Below the pieces are notes generated by a model that searched no databases, was not told the origin of the DNA, and saw only the letters and a program-made list of their open reading frames with translations. A stretch of DNA of 5,523 nt from an uncultured bacterium (GTDB taxonomy: Bacteria > Planctomycetota > UBA1135 > GCA-002686595): contig CADEGS010000269.1 in NCBI GenBank assembly GCA_902826945.1, forward strand, positions 1 to 5,523, in the 5' to 3' direction. The translations under genes were made by a program, and so were the position numbers. Positions 1 through 5,523 of this stretch are shown piece by piece (the stretch's first letter is position 1; the number at the start of each line of letters is the position of its first letter).

Positions 1-1463
1 TCGTGTGCCTGTACGACGCGAACGACGTCACGCTCGACGGCCCGGCCTCGATGCATTTCAGCGAGGACGTCGCCGCGCGCTACGCGGCCTACGGCTGGCA
101 CGTGGAGCGCGTCGAGCACGGCGACACCGACCTGGGCGCGATCGACGCGGCGCTGCGGCGCGCCAAGGCCGAGCGCGCGCGCCCCTCGCTGATCGTCGTG
201 CGCACGACGATCGGCTTCGGCTCGCCGCACAAGGCGGGCTCGTCGAAGGCGCACGGCTCGCCGCTCGGCGCCGAGGAGGTGGCGCTGACGAAGAAGGCGC
301 TCGGCTGGGACCCGCAGGCGTCGTTCCTGGTGCCCGCGGCCGCGCGCGAGCGCTTCGCCGCCGCGGCCGAGCGCGGGCGCGAGGCGCACGCCGCCTGGCG
401 CGCGGCGCACGAGGCCTGGCGCGCGCGCTTCCCCGAGCTCGCGGCCGAGCGCGAGACCGCGCTCGCGGGCGAGCTGCCCGCCGGCTGGGACGCCGACCTG
501 CCGCGCTTCGAGACCGGCGCGAAGGTCGCGACGCGCTCCTCGAGCGGCAAGGTCCTGAACGCGATCGCGAAGCGCGTGCCGTGGCTCCTCGGCGGCGACG
601 CCGACCTCGGCGGCTCGACCAAGACCGGGCTCGCCGGCGAGGCCGACCTCTCGCGCGAGAAGGCCGGCCGCAACGTGCACTTCGGCGTGCGCGAGCACGC
701 GATGGGCTCGATCGCGAACGGCGTCGCCTACCACGGCGGCGCGCGCGTCTTCACGGCGACCTTCTTCGTGTTCTCCGACTACATGCGCCCGCCGATCCGC
801 CTGGCGGCGATGAACCACCTGCCGGTTTCGTTCGTGTTCACGCACGACTCGATCGGCCTGGGCGAGGACGGCCCGACGCACCAGCCGGTCGAGCACCTGG
901 CGGGCCTGCGCGCCATGCCGAATCTGCTCGTCCTGCGGCCGTGCGACGCGCACGAGACGGCCGAGGCCTGGCGCATCGCGATGCAGGAGACGCGCCGCCC
1001 GTGCGCGCTCGTCCTCTCGCGCCAGGACCTGCCGACGCTGGCCGAGACGGCAGCGCGCGCGCGCGAGGGCGCCGCGCGCGGCGCCTACGTGCTGGCCGAG
1101 TCGCCGACCGGGAGCGACGAGGCGCTGCTCCTCGCCACCGGCTCCGAGGTGCACCTCGCGCTCGAGGCGCAGCGCGCGCTCGCCAAGCGCGGCCTGGGCG
1201 CGCGCGTGGTCTCGATGCCGTGCTGGGAGCTCTTCGCCGAGGCCGACGAGGCGTATCGCGAGCGCGTGCTGCCGGCCGCCGTCACCGCACGCGTCGCGAT
1301 CGAGGCCGGCGCGTCCTTCGGCTGGGAGCGCTGGATCGGCCCGGCCGGCCGCGCGATCACGGTCGACCGCTTCGGCGCCTCGGCGCCGGCCGAGGAGCTC
1401 TTCCTGCGCTACGGCTTCACCGTCGACGCGGTCGTCGCGGCGGTCGAGGCGCAGCTCGGCTAG
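1..1463 (+). CDS. tkt: Transketolase, 5' end cut off by the window edge
   Basis: Transketolase is a cytoplasmic thiamine-diphosphate enzyme that moves two-carbon ketol units between sugar phosphates in the pentose phosphate or Calvin pathways. Reading begins at base 3 and gives 486 residues ending at TAG 1461-1463. Residues 3-13 ([11 protein letters not shown]) match the end of the ThDP/metal-binding motif. Residues 69-89 ([11 protein letters not shown] onward) contain the active-site loop with H84, the equivalent of E. coli H261. [13 protein letters not shown] (228-240) holds the catalytic glutamate E231 (E. coli E411), THQPVEH (292-298) holds H293 (E. coli H473), and LSRQDLP (338-344) holds R340 (E. 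coli R520). The C-terminal domain ends with the usual [19 protein letters not shown] pattern (455-473). From the offset of E231, about 180 N-terminal residues lie upstream of the window. The frame is intact and no key residue is missing. The stop overlaps that of the convergent minus-strand gene. The residue equivalences are recalled from the E. coli family, not computed. Confidence 0.97.
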   Translation, partial: VCLYDANDVTLDGPASMHFSEDVAARYAAYGWHVERVEHGDTDLGAIDAALRRAKAERARPSLIVVRTTIGFGSPHKAGSSKAHGSPLGAEEVALTKKALGWDPQASFLVPAAARERFAAAAERGREAHAAWRAAHEAWRARFPELAAERETALAGELPAGWDADLPRFETGAKVATRSSSGKVLNAIAKRVPWLLGGDADLGGSTKTGLAGEADLSREKAGRNVHFGVREHAMGSIANGVAYHGGARVFTATFFVFSDYMRPPIRLAAMNHLPVSFVFTHDSIGLGEDGPTHQPVEHLAGLRAMPNLLVLRPCDAHETAEAWRIAMQETRRPCALVLSRQDLPTLAETAARAREGAARGAYVLAESPTGSDEALLLATGSEVHLALEAQRALAKRGLGARVVSMPCWELFAEADEAYRERVLPAAVTARVAIEAGASFGWERWIGPAGRAITVDRFGASAPAEELFLRYGFTVDAVVAAVEAQLG

Positions 1464-2939
1464 CGGGCGCTCGGCCGAGGCGCCAGCGCCGGCAGCAGCG
1501 TGCCCGCGAGCGCGCCGAGCGCGAGCGTCGCCAGCGCCAGCGGCTGGAAGGCGACGCGCTGCGCCGCGTTCGTCAGGTGCCAGCGCAGGTCGTGCGGGGC
1601 GCCGACGAAGACGAGCATCAGGCCCAGCTCGAAGCCGATCACGACCAGCGCGAGCAGCGCGGCGGGCGAGCGCAGCGCGCGCAGCGGGAAGAGCGCGCAC
1701 AGGGAGAGGAGCAGCAGGAATAGCCAGCCCGAGTGCTCGCGCGAGAGCACGATCTCGCGCCAGAAGAAGGACGCCACCGGCCCGGCGCGCGCGGGGAGCT
1801 GCTCGCGCAAGAGGCCGACGATCGACGCCTCGCGCCCCGCGCCGGAGAGGAAGCCGCTGACCCAGTCGTAGCGCGCGTTGACCGCGTGGTTCAGCGCGAG
1901 GACGAGCGCGGGGAGGAGCGCCCAGAGCCAGGCGGTCGCCCGACCTCGGCCGCCGGAGCGGCCGGCCGCCGCGTGGCCCGTCCGGTAGCCGGTCTGCGCG
2001 CGGTCGGTCGCGAGCGCGGCAGCGCTCGGCCTGCGATCGAGCCGCCGTGCGAGCGCCAGGAGCAGCGCTCCGATCGCCGCCGCCGCGAGGAAGAGCTGCC
2101 CCTCGTTCTTCGACCACAGCATCGCGGCGAGCCCGAGGCACGCGAGCCGCCGCCACGCGGGATGGCCGTCCGCGCGCCAGCGCAGCCATGCGTCGCCCGC
2201 GACGAGCGCGCCCAGGCCGACCATCAGGTCGCCGTGCGCGCGCTGGAGCTGGCTCCCGAGCTCGAACACCGAGCACAGGACCACGACGAGCAGCGCGGCG
2301 ACCGCCGGCCGCACGACGCGGCGCAGCGCGGCCGCGAGCACGAGCACGAGCGCCAGGCCGAAGAGCTGCACAGGCAGCCGGCTCCACACGTGCAAGAGCC
2401 CGCCCGCGTGCGCGAACGTCCACACGTGGAGGCAGGGGTTCCAGAGCGGGTAGTCGGCGTTGTAGAGGCGGTTCGGCTCGCTCGCCGCGCGCGCGAAGGC
2501 CTCGGAGAAGCCGCCGTGCGCGAAGAGCATCTGCGCCTTGAGCGCCCAGAAGTTCGCCTCGTCGTCCTCGACCACCGGGCGCAGCGTGCCGGCGAGGACG
2601 CGCGCGGCGCTGGCCGCGAAGGCGAGCGCGACCAGGGCGGCGAAGAAGGCGCGCTCGAGCGGCGGTGCCGAGACGCGCGGGGCGCGCGGCGCGGGCGCGA
2701 CGCGGCGGCCGAGCGCGGCGCAGGCGAGGGCCAGCGCGGCGAGCGCGGACGCCGGGACGAGCGCGCGGTCCGTGCGCGCGCCGCTCCAAAGCCAGGCGCA
2801 GGAGCGCCCAGCCCGCCACGAGCGGCAGGCCGAAGCACGAGAGCGCCGCCAGCGCGCTCAGCGCGCCGCCGTCCGCGAAGAGCACCGGGCCCGCGACGAG
2901 CGGCGGGCCGGCGCAGGCGAGCGCCGCGACCGCGCTCAC
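1460..2939 (-). CDS. Multi-pass membrane glycosyltransferase (GT39/ArnT-like), with an apparent frameshift near 2760-2790
   Basis: This is a probable inner-membrane glycosyltransferase that would use a polyprenyl-phosphate sugar donor at the outer face of the membrane; the substrate is unknown. The main frame runs to TAG 1462-1460. Its clear family signs, numbered from GTG 2575, are the acidic loop [15 protein letters not shown] (residues 1-15), the [10 protein letters not shown] segment (38-47), SKNEG (155-159), [13 protein letters not shown] (329-341) and many hydrophobic helices. GTG 2575 cannot be the true start, because the same frame upstream encodes two more hydrophobic segments ([19 protein letters not shown] and [21 protein letters not shown]) but has no ATG, GTG or TTG before a TGA at 2860-2858. 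A neighbouring frame starting at GTG 2939 encodes two convincing helices (including [19 protein letters not shown]). It sits 7 bases after a GGAGG site. Joining the two frames needs one base removed or two added, giving about 492 residues. It is the last gene of the minus-strand set. The family assignment is by pattern only; the exact start and frame junction are inferred. Confidence 0.75.
2760..2790 (-). other. Probable frameshift site inside the membrane glycosyltransferase gene
   Basis: Membrane-protein coding passes here from the frame of GTG 2939 to the frame of the downstream motifs. Before this point the first frame reads [13 protein letters not shown] and then turns into an Arg/Pro-rich, non-membrane sequence. 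After it the second frame reads [22 protein letters not shown]. The change requires skipping one base or restoring two, and it lies beside an alternating CGCGCGC run at about 2775-2781, a common place for errors. It could be a sequencing or assembly error or a real inactivating mutation. No classical slippery heptamer is visible, so programmed frameshifting is unlikely. Confidence 0.7.
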
Positions 2940-2946
2940 GAGGCCG

Positions 2947-2951
2947 CCTCC
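2947..2951 (-). promoter_or_regulatory. Ribosome binding site GGAGG that sets the glycosyltransferase start
   Basis: On the minus strand GGAGG is followed by seven bases (CGGCCTC) and then GTG at 2939-2937. This near-perfect Shine-Dalgarno site and spacing favours GTG 2939 over the in-frame GTG at 2984. It also supports the view that the protein begins well upstream of GTG 2575. Confidence 0.6.
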
Positions 2952-2991
2952 GTTTCCCCGCCGGTCGCCCGCGGCGCGCAGCACGCGCCCG

Positions 2992-3537
2992 TCACGGCGG
3001 CCCCTCGCGGCAGCGCCAGAGCTCCCAGTCGACCCCCTCGGACACGCGCTCGAAGGCCGCCGGCAGCTCGCGCGGGCGCTCCGTGCCGAAGGCGAGCACG
3101 AACTGGCGCGGGTCGTAGTCCGCGCGCGAGCGCGGCCAGCCCGCGGGCAGCGCAGGCAGCGCGAGGAAGAGGCGCGGGTAGGAGAGCGCCTGCAGCATCG
3201 GGAAGACGCCCGCCGCGGGCTCGCGGAACGAGCCCACCGCGCTGACGATGCCGTCGTGCGGCACGTCGCGCTCGAGCGTGCGCAGGAGCTCGAGCGCGTA
3301 GCCCGGACGGAAGCCGTAGCGCGCCTCGTTCGCTGTGAGCCAGCGCTCGATGCGAGCGCGCTCCCCGAGCGTCAGCGCGGCGCGCCAGTCGTCGGCCGGC
3401 AGGTCGAGCGCGCGCGCCGTCTGGCGTGCGCCGGCGAGCGCGCTCCAGCCCAGGGCGCCGAGCACCGCGAGCGTGCCGAGGAGCGTGCGCGCGCGGCCGG
3501 GCGCGCCATGGGCTCCGGGAGCGCCGGCCGCGCTCAC
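2992..3537 (-). CDS. Unrecognised 181-residue membrane-anchored protein
   Basis: I do not recognise this gene. It starts at GTG 3537, whose last two bases are the first two of the dapD stop (GTGA), and ends at TGA 2994-2992. A short N-terminal tail with R15 and R17 leads into one hydrophobic segment (about residues 18-37, [20 protein letters not shown]). An N-in single-pass anchor or uncleaved signal with an extracytoplasmic domain of about 140 residues is therefore likely. That domain has a helical, charged first part (49-92, with [18 protein letters not shown]) and then alternating hydrophobic strands ([10 protein letters not shown] 95-104, [12 protein letters not shown] 120-131, RQFVLAFG 144-151, VDWELWRCR 169-177). 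It has one cysteine (C176) and no catalytic motif I can name. The strand pattern resembles the soluble tails of some membrane glycosyltransferases. Because the next gene is such an enzyme, a partner or detached periplasmic domain is my inference. The reading frame itself is well supported by overlap, ribosome site and amino-acid composition. Confidence 0.8.
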   Translation of the reverse strand: MSAAGAPGAHGAPGRARTLLGTLAVLGALGWSALAGARQTARALDLPADDWRAALTLGERARIERWLTANEARYGFRPGYALELLRTLERDVPHDGIVSAVGSFREPAAGVFPMLQALSYPRLFLALPALPAGWPRSRADYDPRQFVLAFGTERPRELPAAFERVSEGVDWELWRCREGPP

Positions 3538-4310
3538 CGCAGGCTCTCCTCCAGGCTCGTCGCGCGGCGCGTCGTGTCGTCGCGGTACTTCGGGATCAGC
3601 GCGCAGGCGATCGAGAGGCCGTGCTCGCGCGCGAGCTCCCCGCGCGCGGCGCGCGCGCCGGGCACGACCACCGCGCCGGCGGGGATCTCGAGCGGCCGGC
3701 CCTCCGCGCGGGCGAGCTCGCGGCCGTGCACGAGGTCGAAGACGCGCGTCGAGCCGGTCAGGACGACGCCGGCGGCGATCACCGCGCCGCGGCGCACGAG
3801 CACGCCCTCGAAGAGGCCGCAGTTGCCCCCGATCAGGCAGTCGTCCTCGACGATCACGGGGCGCTCGCCGACGGGCTCGAGCACGCCGCCGAGCTGCGCA
3901 CCCGCGGAGAGGTGCACGCGCGCGCCGACCTGCGCGCACGAGCCGACCAGCGCATGCGAGTCGACCAGCGTGCCCTCGCCGACGAAGGCGCCGACGTTGA
4001 CGTAGCAGGGCGGCATCAGGATCGCGCCGCGCGCGACGTGCGCGCCGCGGCGCACGGCGCTGCCGCCCGGCACGAGGCGCACGCCGTCGGCGAGCGCGAA
4101 GCGCCGCGGCGGGAGGTCCTGCTTGTCGACGTAAGGTTCCCCGCCGTGCAGGACGAGCGCCGCCGGCGAGGCGCGGAAGAGCGCCAGGATCTCCTCCTTG
4201 ATCCAGGCGTTCACGCGCCAGCCGGGGCCCTCGGGCTCGGCCACGCGCACGCGGCCGGCCTCGAGCGCGTCGAGCAGCGCGGTCCCCGACAGGCGCTCGG
4301 TCGCGCTCAC
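3534..4310 (-). CDS. dapD: Tetrahydrodipicolinate N-succinyltransferase (DapD)
   Basis: DapD transfers succinyl from succinyl-CoA to tetrahydrodipicolinate in the cytoplasm, giving N-succinyl-2-amino-6-oxopimelate and opening the succinyl branch to diaminopimelate and lysine. The product is 258 residues. A short helical N-terminal part (ALLDALEAGRVRVAE, 11-25; WRVNAWIKEEILALFR, 31-46) aligns with the E. coli ALLDSGALRVAE and QWLKKAVLLSFR segments. A left-handed beta-helix of hexapeptide repeats follows from about 77 to 220. LMPPCYVNVGAFVGEGTLVD (98-117) and VGSCAQVGARVHLSAG (122-137) are diagnostic. The acidic residues D117 and E168 match the two active-site acids described for the family. 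Compared with E. coli (274 residues) roughly 30 N-terminal residues are absent. The loop before E168 reads GGNCGLFEG where E. coli has GARSEVVEG. The start GTG 4310 overlaps the dapE stop (GTGA). Upstream of it the frame is Arg-rich and out of phase, so no longer form is likely. Translation is probably coupled to dapE, as no strong ribosome site is visible. Confidence 0.95.
   Translation of the reverse strand: MSATERLSGTALLDALEAGRVRVAEPEGPGWRVNAWIKEEILALFRASPAALVLHGGEPYVDKQDLPPRRFALADGVRLVPGGSAVRRGAHVARGAILMPPCYVNVGAFVGEGTLVDSHALVGSCAQVGARVHLSAGAQLGGVLEPVGERPVIVEDDCLIGGNCGLFEGVLVRRGAVIAAGVVLTGSTRVFDLVHGRELARAEGRPLEIPAGAVVVPGARAARGELAREHGLSIACALIPKYRDDTTRRATSLEESLR
3546..3552 (-). promoter_or_regulatory. 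Ribosome binding site inside the end of dapD, for the 181-residue gene
   Basis: The minus strand reads GGAGGAG about eight bases before GTG 3537, within the codons for the last residues of DapD (LEESLR). This good Shine-Dalgarno match fixes the start of the downstream gene at the GTGA overlap. Confidence 0.55.
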
Positions 4311-5395
4311 GCGCGCGCGTCCCGCTCCGCGCGGGCCTCGCGCTCGCGCGCACCCCGCGCCGGCGTCCCGGCGCCGGCCTCGCCCGCGTCGTGCCGCGCG
4401 AGCAGCAGGCGCGCCACGCGCGCGTAGTCGTGCACGCCCCGCTCGAAGGAGTCCGCCGCGAGCTTCTCGTGCGCGGTGTGCGCGTCCTGGATGCTGCCCG
4501 GGCCGTAGAGCAGCCGCTCGCCCCAGCCCGAGAGGAAGGGCGCGTCGGTGCCGAAGGCGACCACCGGCCCCTCCTCGCCCGGCGGGCAGACGAACGCGAC
4601 CGGGCCGTAGCTCTTGCCCGGCTCGAAGGAGACGTTCGGCCCGAGCGCGCGCTCGACGCGCGCGCGCACGGCCGCGGGATCCTCGACCACGCGCACGAGC
4701 AGGCAGGCCTCGGCGTGCGGCGCGACGACGTTGGCCGCCACGCCGCCCTGGATCTGGCCGAAGTTGATCGTGCCCTGGCCGAAGAGCGGGTGCTCGCCCC
4801 AGCCGTCCGCGAGCATGCGCGCGACCGCCTGCACGAGCTCGTGCACGGCCGAGGGCCCGATCGGCTGCGAGCTGTGGCCCGCGACGCCGCGCGCGCGCAG
4901 CACGCCCTTGAAGACGCCCTTGTGGCCGCGCACGAAGCGGTTGTCGGTCGGCTCGCCGACGATCGTCCAGCGCGGGCTCCACGGCGCGCGCCGGCGCGCC
5001 TCGGCGAGCTGCGCGCCCGCGCCGTCGGTCTCCTCGCCGCAGGTGAAGAGGAACCCGATGCGCTCCTCGCCCTCGGCGAGCAGCGCGCGCGCCGCCTCGA
5101 GCATCGCCAGCGCCGGCCCCTTCGCGTCGCACGCGCCGCGCCCGCGCACGAGCCCGCCCTCGCGGCTCGGCCCGAACCAGGGCGGCACGGTGTCCTGGTG
5201 CGTGCAGAAGACGACCAGCGGCTCCTTCTCCGTGCGCGCGAGCACGTTCGAGCGCCCGGGAGCGAGCTCCTGGCGCTCGACCCCGAGCCCGAGCGCCCCG
5301 AGCTCGCGCGCGAGCACGTCGCCGTACGAGCCTTCGTTCCCGGTGATCGACTCGACGTCGATCCAGTCCAGCAAGCGTTCGAGCGGAGCCTTCAT
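4307..5395 (-). CDS. dapE: M20-family metal-dependent deacylase, probable succinyl-diaminopimelate desuccinylase (DapE)
   Basis: This is a 362-residue member of the M20 (ArgE/DapE/ACY1/CPG2) family. With dapD directly downstream, the likely reaction is hydrolysis of N-succinyl-LL-diaminopimelate to LL-diaminopimelate and succinate in the cytoplasm. The metal site is complete: THQDTV (65-70) gives H66 with D68, GRGACDAKG (85-93) gives bridging D90, GEETDG (120-125) gives general base E121 and ligand E122, GEPTD (147-151) gives E148, and DAHTAHE (304-310) gives H306. GVAGHSSQP (170-178) with H174 belongs to the inserted dimerisation domain, followed by GGVAANVVAP (217-226). The ATG at 5395 is forced: an in-frame TAG lies five codons upstream (5410-5408) with no start codon between. 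GGAG sits only two bases before the ATG, unusually close. The last 25 or so residues are an Ala/Arg/Glu-rich, probably disordered tail. ArgE or another acyl-amino-acid deacylase is possible from sequence alone; the DapE call rests on the neighbour. Confidence 0.88.
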   Translation of the reverse strand: MKAPLERLLDWIDVESITGNEGSYGDVLARELGALGLGVERQELAPGRSNVLARTEKEPLVVFCTHQDTVPPWFGPSREGGLVRGRGACDAKGPALAMLEAARALLAEGEERIGFLFTCGEETDGAGAQLAEARRRAPWSPRWTIVGEPTDNRFVRGHKGVFKGVLRARGVAGHSSQPIGPSAVHELVQAVARMLADGWGEHPLFGQGTINFGQIQGGVAANVVAPHAEACLLVRVVEDPAAVRARVERALGPNVSFEPGKSYGPVAFVCPPGEEGPVVAFGTDAPFLSGWGERLLYGPGSIQDAHTAHEKLAADSFERGVHDYARVARLLLARHDAGEAGAGTPARGAREREARAERDARA

Positions 5396-5404
5396 CGCTC
5401 CGGC

Positions 5405-5410
5405 AGTCTA
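5405..5410 (-). promoter_or_regulatory. Weak candidate -10 element (TAGACT) before dapE
   Basis: In the 73-base gap between the upstream partial gene and dapE, the minus strand has TAGACT, which fits the TAnnnT form of a -10 box, ending nine bases before the ATG. That spacing would give a leaderless or nearly leaderless transcript. The T/A-rich hexamer stands out in this GC-rich gap. I see no convincing -35 element, and the TAG in it is also the in-frame stop upstream of dapE. I see no hairpin with a T-tract in the gap. Confidence 0.2.
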
Positions 5411-5468
5411 GCGGTCGGGGCGGCGTCCCCCGAGGGCGCGCGCCGAAACCGGCCGGGGCCGATTGGCG

Positions 5469-5523
5469 TCACGGCACGATCTCGACCTCGACCGCGTTCG
5501 TCGCGCGCAGCGTGGGGCCGCCG
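5469..5523 (-). CDS. C-terminal end of an unidentified gene, cut by the window edge
   Basis: The minus strand from the window edge reads GGPTLRATNAVEVEIVP and then TGA at 5471-5469. The codons end mostly in G or C, as in the other genes here. The alternating pattern near the end (ATNAVEVEIVP) looks like a closing beta strand, but 17 residues are too few to name a family. It lies on the same strand as dapE and 73 bases upstream, so it may be the preceding gene of the same transcript or an independent unit. The other frames here were not excluded rigorously. Confidence 0.5.
   Translation of the reverse strand, partial: GGPTLRATNAVEVEIVP

Noticed and set aside
5..1723. Long open frame on the plus strand overlapping transketolase in another frame
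   Set aside because: Its translation is dominated by Arg, Ala and Gly with no fold-like pattern, as expected for an out-of-phase frame of a very GC-rich gene. The transketolase frame carries all the motifs.
1733..3118. Long plus-strand open frame opposite the glycosyltransferase gene
   Set aside because: Low-complexity Arg/Glu/Ala translation. The minus strand here encodes clear membrane helices and family motifs, so this is an antisense shadow.
3538..4353. N-terminal extension of the frame of the 181-residue protein across dapD
   Set aside because: This part is Arg-rich and antiphase to dapD. The composition changes to normal protein exactly after GTG 3537, which also has a good ribosome site.
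4357..4378. GC-rich inverted repeat (GCCGGCG and CGCCGGC, six bases apart) near the end of dapE
   Set aside because: It lies inside coding sequence for an Ala/Arg/Gly-rich tail, has no T-tract, and such repeats arise easily by chance at this base composition.
2665..4427. Several plus-strand open frames opposite dapD and the 181-residue gene
   Set aside because: Arg/Ala/Pro-rich, mutually overlapping and without motifs; stop codons are rare in all frames at this GC content.
5411..5468. Possible terminator between the upstream partial gene and dapE
   Set aside because: Short GC complementary segments exist, but there is no well-formed stem with a T-tract, so I could not support one.
1..5523. 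RNA genes, CRISPR arrays, insertion sequences, attachment sites or a defence system
   Set aside because: Nearly every base is accounted for by the coding regions listed. I saw no tRNA-like cloverleaf, regularly spaced direct repeats, terminal inverted repeats or transposase motifs.

Overview
This is a very GC-rich window (clearly above 70% G+C by eye, with third codon positions almost all G or C) from a bacterium that makes lysine and diaminopimelate by the succinylase branch. GTG starts, short gene overlaps and Arg/Ala-rich antisense frames all fit such a genome. The phylum cannot be fixed from this sequence. The DapD active-site loop differs from the enterobacterial form, which argues against a close relative of E. 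coli.

Layout. (1) Bases 1-1463, plus strand: the C-terminal three quarters of a transketolase, with its start outside the window. (2) Bases 1460-5395, minus strand, read right to left: a tightly packed gene set of an M20-family deacylase (probable dapE), dapD, a 181-residue membrane-anchored protein of unknown function, and a multi-pass membrane protein of the GT39/ArnT-like glycosyltransferase type. The first three genes overlap at GTGA junctions. The last gene starts about 50 bases after its predecessor and appears to carry a single frameshift near 2760-2790. (3) Bases 5469-5523, minus strand: the last 17 codons of another gene, separated from dapE by a 73-base gap. The transketolase and glycosyltransferase genes converge, and their stop codons share the palindrome CTAG, leaving no intergenic space.

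How the genes fit together. DapD and DapE catalyse the first and last steps of the succinyl branch from tetrahydrodipicolinate to LL-diaminopimelate, the precursor of lysine and of peptidoglycan cross-links; the aminotransferase between them is not here. The two membrane genes downstream look like an envelope glycan function co-transcribed with diaminopimelate synthesis, but that link is inferred from gene order only.

I see no RNA gene, mobile element, CRISPR array or defence system. The points most worth a second look are the frameshift that hides the N-terminus of the glycosyltransferase, the unrecognised small membrane protein beside it, and the repeated GTGAGCGCG start context.
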